From contig OX485809.1 of NCBI GenBank assembly GCA_950295325.1, positions 24,056,001 through 24,120,000 of the forward strand: a stretch of 64,000 bases of DNA, read 5' to 3'. The notes under the pieces were generated by a model. The model ran no database searches, was not told where the DNA came from, and saw only the letters and a list, made by a program, of their open reading frames with translations. Source of the stretch: Polytrichum commune. Taxonomy: Eukaryota > Streptophyta > Polytrichopsida > Polytrichales > Polytrichaceae. A program made the position numbers and the translations under genes. Below, piece after piece: positions 36,461-49,400 of the stretch. The stretch's first letter is position 1, and each line of letters starts with the position of its first letter.

Positions 36461-36862
36461 CTGAGGGTTCTCAATTGGCCTCAGTTTCCGTGAAAAAGAT
36501 GGTGATCTCTCCCTCGGGGGCTCTGAGTCATATGATACCCTCTGAGTCTCCCTGGGAGGCTCATTGGAAAATGATGGCCTAGAGGTATAACTCGGAGGGA
36601 GTTGCTCCAAGTCCAAAGGAATAGGATTGGATTCACCATCACAGACACACGTAACGCTCACGCAGCAGTCATGTGTTGGGCAATTTGGTATGTTACATGG
36701 GTATTGCTGGCAGACATGATCTTCCGGCAGCCGGTGGCCACCCGGGTGCCTGGAACTGGAAGGAGCAGCCCTAGAGGGTTCCCGAGGGGCATCATGTGGA
36801 CACCCATAGGGAGAAGAACATCTCCTGTTCACAAATTCCCGAAGGCTGGATCGCTCATCTGA
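36461..36862 (-). CDS. Possible upstream exon of the centrin gene, or 5'-leader exon
   Basis: A 402-bp open block (134 codons) starts after a pyrimidine-rich tract and AG (36863) and ends at CAG|GTGAAA. Both borders are in phase 0. The next downstream acceptor, 'atgcag' at 35572-35577, is also phase 0 with the centrin frame (then SFRKGVG). The predicted peptide is rich in Pro, Arg, Ser and Cys, with a Cys cluster (CNIPNCPTHDCC) and a duplicated EPPRE word, and has no Met. If joined it would give an N-terminally extended centrin. However, the ATG at 35577 alone gives a standard-length protein, so this may instead be a non-coding leader exon or chance. Confidence 0.35.
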
Positions 36863-37600
36863 CTAATCCATGTGGGAAAGCACCACAGGAGGACGAAAGA
36901 CATCAGGCAAGATACACACATACACGTACTCTGCGTTTATCACATCCCCGCACTACCTTACCCTTTACCCTACCCTATTCCTATCGACGTCCACCGGAAA
37001 TTCAAAATTCCATATCCATTTCTACTCGAAACCAACAGAAGCTTCCACAAAACCTCAAACCCGCACCCACAGCCACAGCATCAATCGCACACACAACAAC
37101 CAACATCATCAAAAACTCTAACCATCACCATAACCATCATCATCATCATCTCTACACCCATAACGTACCATGATGCCGCCTTCCTCTTCTTCTCCTTCTC
37201 TCCTTCTTCAGTAACCTCTCACTTCCCTGTTCCGATCAGCCTGCACACCGGATGTGCACACAGACAAGTTTTAGAAATGACGAAATTCTTCCAAGCTTGA
37301 GAGAGCAGAACAGTGCTAGCGCCAATGGAAGGTTAACCGAGGGAGTACCACAGCGATGGTGAAGAAGTTGGCGATGGCAGAGAGCAGGCCAAGAAGAGAG
37401 ACATTTTTTGGGGGGCAGGGGGCAGGTCGGTAGGAAAGGGGGAGGAAAAAACATCTAGGAGGAAGAGAGGAAGAAAGGTTTGGGACACGCCCTCCCGTGG
37501 CCCACCTACCTACCAAGTCGTTTTCCTACCTACCGACCTATCTACCAATCGGGGGAACGGTAACGGACAGAACCGTCGGCAGCTGGAACTGTTCTTGGTC
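36863..37600 (-). promoter_or_regulatory. Putative 5' region of the centrin gene
   Basis: Sequence upstream of the centrin frame is more GC-rich than its surroundings, with pyrimidine-rich tracts typical of plant leaders and short CAT/CAC runs near 37120-37155. Open frames on both strands here are low-complexity and not convincing. Promoter assignment is by position only; no defined box was identified. Confidence 0.3.
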
Positions 37601-37852
37601 TACCTACAGACTCCAACACAGTTACACTTTACCTACCTCCCTAGTATGGCCGTTGAGCACATCTGCTATGCTTTGACACAAATGTCCAAAACCACAAAAT
37701 AAATAAGGGATGATTAAGTCCTAATTGTAATTGCTAATCCTATCAATCTTAATGGTACAATAACCTAACTTTCAATTAACATAACTGTCATTTCACTCGC
37801 ACCCACAAGCAACTTCACCAAAGACGTCACCTATCTATAGTGGGTTACTACT

Positions 37853-38085
37853 TCCCAGCGTCCGGGGAGATTTTTGGGCACAATCGGTCAAAATCCTAGT
37901 GTTTCCAAGTCCAACCAGTTACATGTTGTGATCTTCGGTTTGTCCCAATCAATTTGAAGCATGTTCTATAGATTCTTATATAGTGATCAGTAATTTTCCC
38001 TAGGCTTTGAACTTCAACTAGTTATTTTTCAAACTCAACCCGTTCATTTGAAACTAGTGGTCAGTTCTCCATGTTCATTGCTACT
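37853..38085 (-). repeat. Dispersed repeat R1, inverted copy
   Basis: Starts 'cccagcgtccggggagattt', contains 'gtgtttccaagtccaacca', and ends near 'cagttctccatgttcattg'. It shows both R1 ends. Read on the minus strand these are GAACATGGAGAAC and, at the other end, GTCCGGGGAGATT, which are weakly inverted-repeat-like. Confidence 0.7.
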
Positions 38086-38321
38086 TCCGCTCACACATGG
38101 CCATCATTAAACTCACCTTGCTTGCTAGGTATCATCACGTCAACATGTCATTTGATCATTACATTCATTATCCCAATTAGTGCGTGTGGTACTAATCCTT
38201 GAAACATGCACTATTCTGCCAAGTCTCAAGGAGGGAGAGTGAGGGTTGATACTAAATTCATGAAAAAATGCTCATTACCATACGTTTTAAGAAAAATTAT
38301 GTGCTCTAAGGTGCTTGTAGA

Positions 38322-38324
<3 letters not shown>

Positions 38325-38364
<40 letters not shown>
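38325..38364. repeat. (AT)n microsatellite
   Basis: About 20 AT units. Confidence 0.95.
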
Positions 38365-38367
<3 letters not shown>

Positions 38368-40199
38368 AACACATGCTTGGCATATATTGCCAAGATGAAT
38401 AGTGCCGGTACTTTCAGTGAATAATGCGACTATGAGTAGTATTTTTTAGTGAATAGTGCCAATATTAATAGTGCTTCCTAGATCTTTTGGTGGAACTAAT
38501 TTCATAGCATAAAGAGATTTAGTGCCACCTTCACTAATTTCCCACACACACAAGTAACCCTCCCTCACTAATTGGGATAATAAATTTAGTAAGTCACTAG
38601 TCATTATCATGGTATTCAAATTTAACTAACAATACTATTACTCATTTTGGTAATTTACCACTGAGATTAGGCACGAAAACTTAACCTAGGAAAGATAGTT
38701 TATAATATACGAGGTAAGTTGACAATTGACTAGATGTGAATATAGATTAGAATAACCACAATGGTTAGAAAAGATACCCACAGGTGTAAACCATGCCTAA
38801 GTTGTATAGATAACATTGTCACGAAGCTACTAAACATAATGTCTAGCTACTAGGCAAGCTACATTAAATATGATATATAGTGTTATATAATAAGTTATGT
38901 CACTATGGTAACTTCTCGGATGACACTTCTTATGAATAAGTGAACAAATACTGTCGTGAATGATGGATGGGTTCATCCATTGCCAAAACCCTACCTGCTC
39001 TTGTTGGCTCGTCTTCCACTCTAAGGCACTTGATAGAGAAGGAAAAGGATGTAGCGGAAGAGAAGGTTGACAGAGTAGAGAAGTTTGAAGGCGTAGAGGG
39101 CATCAATGAAGCTTTCATCTCTTCAAAGATTAAAGAACTGCGCAATTTGGTTCAGGGTTGAGGCATGTTGGGAAATTTGTTCACATTTGGCAGCTCTTTT
39201 CTTGGTGTGCTTAGTCAGGGGCCTGAGGAATCTCATATGGACCTCTTCAGTTGCGCAATCAAATGTGTGTTTGTGTTTGTGTTTGTGTTTGTGTATACTT
39301 GCTACGGAGTTTTAGGGGATTTGGTCTCTTGTGAAGATTGTCTCGCCAATTGCATACTATGGTTTGAGAAAGTGGCCAATCACAATTTCGCCTCTTTTGT
39401 TGTGCAGTCGTGTGTATGTGTGTGTGCTATGTGGAGCTTAAGCTTTTCCCGCGTCTCGTGAAGCTTTCCTCGATGTCCTTCAAAGGCCCTTTAAATGTAG
39501 GTTTTTCTTGGAATCTGAAGCGATTTTCACTCATGGATGCACCGGTGCAGCTTCAGAGCATCAATATGGGAACAAAGTATGCGACCTCCTGCACGCCCTG
39601 CTTCAAGTTAGTCACTCGTTTTACAGAATTTTTCCATAATTCGAGGACGAGTACTTTAGTCTCATGTCAATAATTCATGGCTTTCTTACATGTGTTCAAC
39701 AAGAAAGATCTAAGGCTCTACTTTCATAGAAGGGATGTTCTTGACGATAATCCTCACAACCTCTATTAGAGTCTAAAAGCTATAGCTAGGTTTTCCTCAA
39801 CCCCTAATCGAAGATGTGTTATTAGGTCAGATTTGAACACCCTCGATTTGAAGTTGACTTAGAAAGCAAAGATTAGCATGTCAAGAACATTGATACTTTT
39901 TTTCCTTAAAAAAAAAAAAAAAAAAAATCTATAACAAAGGAAATCTTAAGGGTCACCAAGGACATTTGACCTGGCTGCAAGGATACAAGCACATCTCCTA
40001 CCTCCTCGCACTCTTCCCCATCAACCACTTCTCTAAGGCTGCCATCGATCTCCATCCTACGTTGAAGGTAAGAGAAGTTTGATGTTCACTAGATTATGTC
40101 CATGTTTTTCACAAGCTGAATGTTGTTATTTACACATAGTGTCAAGTTTGATCATTGGCTTCTCAATGACCTTGGGTGGAATTCAATGAACCCCACAAC
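38365..40199. other. Non-coding, with low-confidence open frame near 38967-39161
   Basis: A plus-strand frame of 64 codons (MGSSIAKTLPALVG, EKDVAEEKVDRVEKFEG, KIKELRNLVQG) looks more protein-like than its neighbours but has no recognisable domain and no clear splice partner. A (TTTGTG)n tract lies at about 39264-39294 and an A run at 39908-39927. Confidence 0.35.
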
Positions 40200-40485
40200 A
40201 GTTTGGTAGGATTTCCATGAATCATGATAAACCACCTCAGAGATATTTCTACCCCATGTAATTTACGACAAGGGTGTAGGATTTCCCCTTAATGATGATC
40301 AATCACCTCAAGAATGTTTCTACTCCATGTGAGCTACACTTTGTTTGGTAGGGTTTCCATAAGTGATGATCAATCACCTGAATAACGTTTTTGTTCCACG
40401 TAATTTGCAAGAAGTTTGGTAGGATGTCCATTCGTGATGATCACCTACCTCAAAATGATTCTGCTCCATGTGATTTTACAAGATA
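40200..40485 (+). repeat. Tandem repeat, four units of ~72-80 bp
   Basis: Four diverged copies of a block reading 'gtaggatttcc', 'tgatgatcaatcacctca' and 'ttctactccatgtga' begin near 40207, 40277, 40348 and 40430. There is no reading frame across them. Confidence 0.8.
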
Positions 40486-40949
40486 GCTTTATTTTTGGTA
40501 TCATTGTTTGAGCATGTGAAGCTGGCAAACGGAGAAGAGCAATTTCTTGTGGAATCTCTAGATTTGAACCCAAGGCTTGTGGCTACTAGGGGGGATTATT
40601 GGGAAAATATCTTCAAGGGAATTATTCAAGAGAATTGATAAGCAAGTGTTGCTAGCAGGCAGCCAAATTTATCGCACATTGTGTTAATCAACAAGTAGCA
40701 CATGATATTATTAGTTGCCCTCAAGCTTCTCACAATTCTACTGGAAAAGAGAGACAACAATGTTGATGTTCTATGATTGTCCATCTTGAAGAGTTAATTC
40801 ATAGATGATCTCCACCACAGGTCGTTCAAAATTCCTATCAAATAAGTGCCCCAATTCAAGTATGTGTATGTTGTTGTTGTTTGTGAGTGTAGTGTATGCA
40901 TGAAATCCTTGCCAATTATTGAAACAAGGTTCGGTATAATTTACATCCT

Positions 40950-41181
40950 AAGAAATCTGTGACGGAATATTGTCATGGATGATTGAAATTCAGATGAAAG
41001 TCCATTTAATAATACTTTAGTAATTGCGTTGCTCCAAAACCATAATCCCAATTTTTCATTTTTACTAAGAATGACAAATATATTGGGTTAACATTTAGTT
41101 TTGGTGACATTACATCACGGTTTACAATTAGTATTGAGCAAGACAATTAGAATTGGTGATACTAAATATCATATTTAGTGT
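40950..41181 (-). mobile_element. MITE, partial copy of the 4363 family
   Basis: The reverse complement starts CTACACTAAATATGATATT and follows the 4363-4520 sequence in order ('ccaattctaattgt', 'ttgtcattc', 'gcaattact', 'tttcaatcatcc'). It carries a small internal duplication around 'ctaattgt'. The far end is not recognisable. Confidence 0.6.
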
Positions 41182-41870
41182 AGCATTTCTAGGGTTTGTG
41201 AAACCCCCCGATAACCTAGATTCAAGCTTAATAAGGATGAAATCGGGCCATTGTTCTTGATGTGGTGACTTTTAAAATCCTCGTCTAAGGGCGGCCCCCA
41301 TAAGGAGTTTAAGAATGTCACTGTGTATAGCATGCCATCATTGAGCCTTTCTATGGCAAATTGTGAGGAATTGGACACCCATCTCTAGAGTTTAATATGC
41401 AAGGAGTATAGGCGCATTTTCTCCAATTTTTATTTTTTATTTTATTTTATATGATTGCAATTATTTTGAACTTTCTTGGAAAGTTAGTAGGTTCTATTTC
41501 AGATGTCCAAATACACAAAACATGTTCTATGAGGAAACATTGTTATGGCGAGATGGATACCCTAAACTTTCTACCCAAACATACAACCTACTAGGCAAGC
41601 TTTTAAGTAACATATTTAGGGTAAGCAAAACCCTAATAAACTATATTCAAGCTTAATGCGCATAACATCAACCCATTAGGTATTCTTGCTATGATGGCTA
41701 TTGATTCCTCGTGTAGGGGCGGCACCATAAGAGAAGTTTAACCATGTTATGTGTATAGTTTATAGCCATCATTAAGGTTAGTCGAGTCATTGCATCGTGT
41801 TGTGACCTATGGCTTGTAAAATTGTGTACCCAACTTATTCGTGGGGGCAAGAGTTGTTAATTTATGCATG
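41182..41870 (+). repeat. Two diverged copies of a ~250-bp block
   Basis: 41182-41400 and about 41615-41840 share, in order, 'attcaagcttaat', a 'cctcgt.taggggcggc' block and 'gccatcatt', with a spacing of about 430 bp. Identity is modest. Confidence 0.55.
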
Positions 41871-42349
41871 CCATTTTTCATGCTCATACAGGTTTTTTTG
41901 AATTGAATCCTGGTAGATCCAACGCGCTTCTTTGTGCCATTTAAAGAGAGACTCTTAAGCCTTTCATCACCAGAGGCTCCTAGAGGTGAAACCACTTCAA
42001 ATTGTTTCCGTACAAAATGAATTATGAATTAGCTATGTAAATGAGCGTGTTTTTTTCTAAAAAATATTATTTCTTATTTAAAAAATATTCTCATTTAAAT
42101 CGTTTAATTGTTCTACACATTTGTAGTAATCAGGCACCCATTCGCAACAGTCCAATGTGCATAGGGTGTAGGCATATTTGCTCAAAATATCATGTAATTT
42201 AAGGAATCCTTAACTTTCTTGAAGAGTCAGTAAGATTTGCCTTTGAAATACACATAATCTGTTGATTACCATATGTGACTTTATGAGACAAAGAGCTCTT
42301 GGGTTTAGTGTAAGTAGATGCTAGGACTTGCATGTAAATGAAGATAACA

Positions 42350-42480
42350 TACACTCTAAACTCCATAGTATCACACCTGTGGCAACCAAAGTGCACGTGA
42401 TATTACAGAGTTATGTAGTGTGAACATGGATGTGTGATAACAAATAATTAGTGTAGCATGTGGCATTATGGAATAACACA
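42350..42480 (+). repeat. Dispersed repeat R3, copy 2
   Basis: Second copy of the 33524-33650 sequence, about 85-90% identical by eye. Confidence 0.75.
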
Positions 42481-42555
42481 AAGTGTAACATTGTAATGTT
42501 GAAATTAATGATTTCATACATGGGACATGGATGATCTCTAGAAGTTGCACACATA

Positions 42556-42822
42556 CGCAAAGTTGATAGTACAATTGGGCAGTCCAAGAAGCTGAGATAT
42601 ACTATGTACATGACCTTGGTGCAAGAACCTCGACATGGAACAAATTGGGAAGATTAGAAGAGGGCAGTGGGGAGAATGATACAATAATGGATCTACAAAA
42701 TTTTGGAGACAATGAAAATTGGTTAGGTACCCTGGTGGGTGGGCAATCAAATGATCTTGGGTTTGAGTTAAGTGAAGGTATGAAATCTTTGGATGTAGGG
42801 GGGAGGCATTTAGGCAACTAGA
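42556..42822 (+). pseudogene. Possible transposase remnant (uncertain)
   Basis: A plus-strand open block reads NWAVQEAEIYYVHD and then an acidic, Gly/Asn-rich stretch to a stop at about 42820. The VYYV.D-type word with a following W resembles the C-terminal tail of plant CACTA TnpD transposases, but the similarity is short. It could be chance. No terminal repeats were seen nearby. Confidence 0.2.
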
Positions 42823-42929
42823 GCATTCAACATGGGCTTTATGAAGATGATGAAGAAGAATACAAAGTTGATGATTTTTGGATGACAATAGTTGTGCAGT
42901 GGATTCCTGGTGTGTATGTGTCCACATAA

Positions 42930-43829
42930 GTGAACCTTACTTCTTCTTTTTTGCCTTTAAGCAAAACACTTTGTAGATTTCACTCTTAGTAGAAAATTAC
43001 ATTTGTTTGAATACTAAAAGGGAACTTGCTAGCATTGTTGATTTATGTCACATGTGGATGAAAATGAAGTGATGATATTGAAATTTGTCACGGGTAGATC
43101 ACTTAGTGCATTTTAAAAACGACGTGCGGCATAATGTAGAGAGGATTAAAATCATTTGAAATAAAAATTATAAAGGAATTCCAAATAATGAAGGGGCCAT
43201 TAAATGTAGACAATCCCATTATAAGTAAGTTAGATGGACATAAAATGTGGGCCATTATTTTGTTGTAAAATTAATATAGGGGCTGAAGATAAGGATCCTA
43301 GAAGGTATGTTGCTAGCATCTCCTATGTGGTATTTGTGTTGGCATCTCCTATGTATTTTCATCTAACAATGTTTGCAATGATATTACTTTGCTATGGTCT
43401 CCTATGTGTTTTCTTCATAACTCTGTTTGCAATGGTATTATTGTTTGCACCCTTCTTTGTTTCCATGCTTTCCCTCAACACTCGTCAATTGCGTTAGGAA
43501 GTAGATTAGCTTTTATTACTTAAAAGGAATATAGAGTACAAAAAATTACAGTGACTTGGACAATATAAGTAATGGAAGGGTGCAAACAAATGGGCCATTT
43601 TTTAAATTTAAGTAATTATAGGGAGGCTTTAATTCAGCCCTTGAAGGTAAATAGCCCCAAAACAAAAAAACCCCCAGCCGCACGTGGTGCACAAAAATGC
43701 CTTAGAGTGATCTACCCGTGAAATTTGTACAAAAATTAGACATTGAAGACAAGAAACTCAAGGTGTAGTAGTTTTGATTTAATAGAGAAGAGGAGGACTT
43801 TACCTCATTCGATCCATTTAGAGGAATTC
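42930..43829. other. Non-coding, nothing recognised
   Basis: AT-rich. The 87-codon frame at 43234-43497 is hydrophobic and low-complexity, with no domain. The 43676-43722 stretch repeats about 45 bp from 17755-17800. Confidence 0.35.
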
Positions 43830-43945
43830 ATAGAATATTCCTCAATTTAGCAAAGAACTCTAAAAGATGTCAATATGTAACCAGTTAGTCCATGAAACAC
43901 TAGGATCTTGACTGATTATGCCCAAGATCCTTCTTGGACACTAAC
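43830..43945 (+). repeat. Dispersed repeat R1, partial copy
   Basis: Contains 'atatgtaaccagttagtcca', 'aacactaggatcttgactg' and 'ttatgcccaagatcc'. Confidence 0.65.
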
Positions 43946-45111
43946 AACCCTATATGCATAATGGTCAAAACCATGACTCATAGGTCCCCCTATAATGAGC
44001 CTATAATTTGACACCACATTAATCCTCGGGCAAAAAAGATCCACTCTTTTCATAAATTGACCGACAATTATGAGGGAGATATATTTTGCACACTTGAGCT
44101 CACCATAAATTCATCTCAAGAAACACACATGAAAAAGAAATAGCAGTATAAGGGACGCCAAACAATTGCAAACATGAATGTACCTCACTTCAAACGTCCT
44201 TTCAAATTTCAAAGAGATGGTGTTGCAAATGTCAACAAATTAATCTGTTGATTGGGAGACAACCAACACATCAAATTCCAACATGTCCGAAATCCCAAGC
44301 AAACAATTACTATTTATCATTGTTTGCTAAGAAGATGTTTATAGTAAATAAATATCGGTGTACAAAAATGAACCTTGAAGTCACCACTATCATCCAAGCC
44401 GTGATCCAAGCATAAAAGATTGCTTCTATATCTTCATCAACAATTGATGGAAGTATCCTACAACAATACCAATTCCGTTATGCTCAATCTGTGATTCAAA
44501 AGAACTCTACTTTAAGGATATGTAGAAAGAAAAATTAATAGGGCTTGCATTTGAGATTAATAAGCGGTGACCTTCACAACGAGTAATGCATGCACCTGTA
44601 CGTATTCAACTCCTTAAAGAGCTTCCCACATTGGTGGATAGAATTGTCAAGAGATGTTCAACACATGTGAGAGGGACAAGACTAGGGTTCATTATTAGGG
44701 TTTAGGGTTTGGAACAAATCCTCACATACAAAATCTATAGTATCATAGCACATAATCCATCTTCACATGTCAACCTCCCACTTGCCTTCCCATGCAATGT
44801 GATAGATCCATGCATCAACAATTCAACAAGTAGTATAAGAAGGAGAAGACGAATAAGAAGAAGACACTCTGCATATTGACATGTGGCACAATGCGAGGGT
44901 ATAGGTTGACTTCTTTGGTAGTTTGCATTAATGTCAAACCCCATGATACAAGGGAGAGAAATGTGACAAGAAGGAGTGAGATTTGAACTAAGTACATCCG
45001 TTCCCTAAGGTTCAGGATATTAGAGAGTGAGTGACATTACGGGAGTTGATATTACGGAGTTTAGGGTGTATTGACTATTTTACAATTTTGGAGGTCCCAA
45101 ATGGCAAGAAC
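43946..45111. other. Non-coding, with a short telomere-like stretch
   Basis: No gene seen. A short double telomere-like motif (TTAGGGTTTAGGGTTTGG) lies at about 44695-44712. Confidence 0.4.
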
Positions 45112-45540
45112 AGCACTGAACGGGGAGAACCAACCACTAGGTACAGATGAGCTGGTTGAGTTTGAGAAATAACAAGCTGAAGTTCAAGACCAAGGTAAAT
45201 TACCTATCATTTCAGAGGAATCTATGAAATACTGTAGTACCTTTACCATTTCGGCACTAATTAAACTATTTTAGGAAAAACCAATTTTTTTGGTAATTGT
45301 AATTCTAAAATATCAAAGATCAATATGGAAATTTTAATTTTTCCTTTGAATCCGGTATTGCCAAATCTAAAAATGAATGTTACAATAAGTATTATCCTAT
45401 AAATAGCCGAGGCGGTAAAGGTACTACAGTATACCTGAAACTTAGAAAGAAAAAACGAAATATAACAACATGTAACTGGTTGGACTGGAAACACTAGGAT
45501 CTTGACAGAGTATGCCCAAAAATCTTCCCGGACACTGAAG
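45112..45540 (+). repeat. Dispersed repeat R1 containing a nested MITE
   Basis: R1 runs from 'gaacggggagaaccaacca' to 'tcttcccggacactg' and is interrupted at 45232-45429 by a TA-flanked element. Without the insertion it is about 230 bp, the same as the copies at 60866 and 63243. Confidence 0.8.
45232..45429. mobile_element. 198-bp MITE of the Tc1/mariner (TA target) type
   Basis: Ends CTGTAGTACCTTTACC on both strands, with inverted repeats of about 24 bases (CTGTAGTACCTTTACCnnnTCGGC). TA flanks both sides (45230-45231 and 45430-45431). The R1 copies at 60866-61082 and 63243-63484 show the intact, uninserted site (ggaatcta.ggaatatgcctc), so the boundaries are exact. There is no coding capacity. 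Confidence 0.9.
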
Positions 45541-46494
45541 AACAAGTGACTCCAGATTCAAAGATCTGACAACGAGGGTACATGTACAGGCCATGCACTC
45601 TGACATAGCTGAAAGAAGAAGCTTGAGTCATAGTCAGCCCTTTTCAAGAATCTCTTTCTTGGTTTGAGAACAGCACGGAAAGACTGAAGATAGCATATCC
45701 TATTGGTTCATCTCAAGGCCTCCTTGATCGGTTACTTACCTCTGAAGTGAATGCACAACATAAAATGTGATTATTGTGGCATACATGCAGTTGTGACATC
45801 GTGCCTGTGATTTTCACTGACCTATTTGGCATCGTTCATCCCTGTCCCTAGGGGCTTCCTGTGTTGGATGTTGAAAGCTGACATCTGTTGTTGCTATATA
45901 ACTAGGATGAACTTAAGGAACACGTTTAGAATATTTTCAGATTTTCTCATTCAACTATATATGTTGTACTGATATCTGGAACTTTCAAATCCAATATTTA
46001 CAATCAGGAATCCACTCAATGTGAGGTCCCTCTATGGGCTTGTGCAAAAAGTCCCTTTCCTTCAAGGACAAGGTCCCATGAATTTCTGTTGATAGTTATA
46101 CCCAAATTCAAGGAAGTATATGCAATTGGACATCAGATAGTTATCAGGATAACATATCAAGCACAACAATAGGCACCCCTCATGACACTTGTCAAATCTT
46201 TTGACTTACATTTGATCAATTTCACAAACTTGCTCTTGTTAAAAAGCACACCAAAAGAAACTGAACTCGCACTTGTGGAGTATCCTGGAGCTAATTCACT
46301 GTGCAGGATGACATGGATAACATGTATTCTACAGTTAACCATCTTCCATGACTTTGAGTAGCATTGGCAATCAACTGCTTCAGTATCAATTTGTGAATTT
46401 TGGCTTAAAAGCAGTTAGAGAAAAGCCTAGCAATCAATATATAAACACCTAGTATTGATCATTTGTTGAATGAGATGCCAAATGTAGTATGAAT
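45541..46494. other. Intergenic region downstream of the NDUFAF5-like gene
   Basis: Less repetitive than its neighbours, with no supported open frame. It probably includes the 3' untranslated region of the minus-strand gene ending at 46495. Confidence 0.4.
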
Positions 46495-49400
46495 TTAATC
46501 AATTTTGTACCAAGCACCGGATGGTAAATGTGTTGTTGTGCTACCTCCTTTGTCAACTTTTGTCTCTTGCTCCTTGCTGGCAGATCCAACTTCTGGCGAA
46601 ACTTCTTTTGGATCATTGGATGCATTGGGAGGAAAAGCAGTCTGCAAGTCCTCAAAAGACACGGTTCCTGAACCTCTGCGCTTCGGCCTCTGATGCGAAA
46701 CATCTGGACTCCAACCTGCCATGTATATCACCTAGAGCACATAAAACCTTTGTCAGTGTAATCACCTTCAAGTAAATTGAAAGGGGTTTAAATAAAGTTG
46801 CGGATGTTGGACATAAGATCATGTACATCACTGTGCATAACCTTTTCAAAATTCCTTCTTGCCTGACAGTATTACTTCCAAGGGAGCTTTGTAGAGACAC
46901 AAAAAAATCAGGACACTACGGCAGTGTCCTAAATTGCTGTCCATGTACAATGCTTTGATGGAATAAACAGTGTCAGACATTGGTCACAAATTGAGCATTG
47001 GTTTTGTCAATCTACATGTGGGCTTAATGTGTCAGAAAATATGTCCAGTGTGATCATGTCCATAAGCAATTTAAATTCTCATGTTCCATGACATTTGTGT
47101 TGAAATTTCTTCAGCATGGACATAATTCAGTAACAATGAATCATACAACTGCTCCTTACTCTCTTAATATTGATGCAACAGCATTTGACGAGCTAAGTTT
47201 CTAGATTAGAAATTGAAAGACCAAAGTTGAGGGCCAAGTTGTTTACCTGAAAGGTAGCTGGAATTGTGCCATCAGCCATTCCAAACATAGCTTGATAAAC
47301 TGCAGCAGTTGCCAGAGCTGTATCCCTATTCAGTGACTGCAAAATTTCATATGTATCATATCAGCCACCACAAAGTGGTTCATGCAGAATGATGTGATTT
47401 CATAGTCACCTTGTTGTCAATACCATAGGAGAGGCTAAAGCATAATTAAGAAATCACATCGATGAAATCACCAACTGTTTGATGACTAACAACTAGCATA
47501 GTCAGAAAGCATACACTATATGTGGAGGTACCCATTGGAAAGCAAGTTGAAGAGAAAATTCACAAACTTCCAAGATAACATTGCAAGGGATTCTCAGAAG
47601 AACAAAACGATTGTTATGATTGTTCTTTACTGATTAAAAGATACCTGAAACCTCAAAACTCTAGTTCCAAGTCTCTGGTAGAACTGAAATGAAGTCAATA
47701 TATCAAGAATGAAATCATACCATACTCCTCTGCCGAACAGCATTGGTTTCTCCCATAGCCCGTAAGTGTTCAATAAGATCAATCGCTGCAAATATAACAT
47801 GCTTAGTTCTTCACTACATTCTGCAGATGTTAGTCACCACTGAATTATTTATTGCCTGAATAAATCTACTCAATACTGCCAATCTGACTAGTCTGAATAC
47901 CATCTTTTTCTGACCTGAAAAGAGTGCACTTAGATCGTGACTGATGCTCAAACAAGATACTGTGTTGCAGTCACTGTAAGCAAACCAAGTCACCATAACA
48001 TTTTTTCAATAAGTCGTAAATAATCGAGACATACCACTGGGATACCGGACTGTGTACTCATCCACATCAACTGTTGGGAGTGAGAAGCCTGCCCTTGTCA
48101 GCAGATTCCCTGCATCTCGAACCTGAGCACTTTCCAACCATTGTACTTTCTGTCAAAAATGTAAAAAAATGCACTGGAAAAAGTGGAAGTGGATTAAAAT
48201 TCCAAGACATGAAGACAATGCAACTTTCTGAGATCCTGCTGCTGGAGACAATGCAGATTCACAGGCCATGCTTGTAGTTTGAATGGAAGATACCCTCTCA
48301 AATAGCCTCAAATGAAAAACCAAACAGAATCCCAGATTAAGTAATAAGACTTTAATAATATCACCAGGGGTTTTTTGAACAGTTCCTAGCAGGTAAGGTC
48401 ACAAAATGTTGCACCTGGGCTAGTGGGGAGATTCTCGGGCTCACACCACCCTCACGCTCCAATTGTGCTACTGTGCAAGCAATTCTTAGCTCCCTGTAAA
48501 TGATTGGTCATAACAATCACAGAATAAGCAACTGCAACTTTTATATAGACCACAGATAGGCTGTAACAAGCAAGAGCCTAGTCAATATCTAGTTAATGTT
48601 TGCAAGTTTTCGGGGAAGAATCCCAAGAACACAAGCGATTCCTTAATTACAAACCCAAGAACCACATGAATATAGATATAACTTAATGTTGCACATGTGC
48701 TCTAATACTACAGAGGAAGCTCTTCATGTGTGCAGAAAAGCCTTCATGGAGGAGAGCCCATAATAACCTCAGCGTTTCACCTCCAAACATGGTTGCCAGA
48801 AACAATCCATCAGGTTTCAGCGCTACCCTGCACTGCAAACACTTGGAACCTTGGTGATCTTCATCCAATGTATCACGTTGAAGGCTTACCAATAAGTCAC
48901 AGATGGTCTCAGATTGTAATGGGACAAAACGAGGTCAAACAACGTAGTTATCCTCTAACACAACGTGACTTTTGGTCGGGAGCTGGTTGTTATTAATACA
49001 ATACCTTCCATCTTTGGTAAGTTTATGGTGCATGGCACATGCTTGGAAGTAATGTGGAGGTTTTGATTGAAGAGCATTCTATATCAGTTCATTAGGCAAT
49101 TTATTTTGGCATGCCAAGAGGTGCTAAAATGAATTCATTTTGGCCATTACTGAACCGAAACATGTGCTCTTCATTCAAATTCAAACATTACCTCTGAGCA
49201 TGCACCAGTGGGAAGAAATTATTCATATCTTATGCAAAACAACCAATGAAAAGTTAGAGGGGACCAGCTCCTGACAAACAGTCCCGTTGAGTTATATTAC
49301 TCTAATATAGTGCTCACTGAAGGCAATATTAAATATGGTTATGGCTTAGTTGAATCTTCTTGATACTTATGAAACATCCAAAGTTTAGAACTTTACCTGT

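Noticed and set aside
36796-37300. Plus-strand His/Thr/Pro-rich frames opposite the centrin 5' region
   Set aside because: Low-complexity CAT/CAC runs explain them, and frames overlap on both strands.
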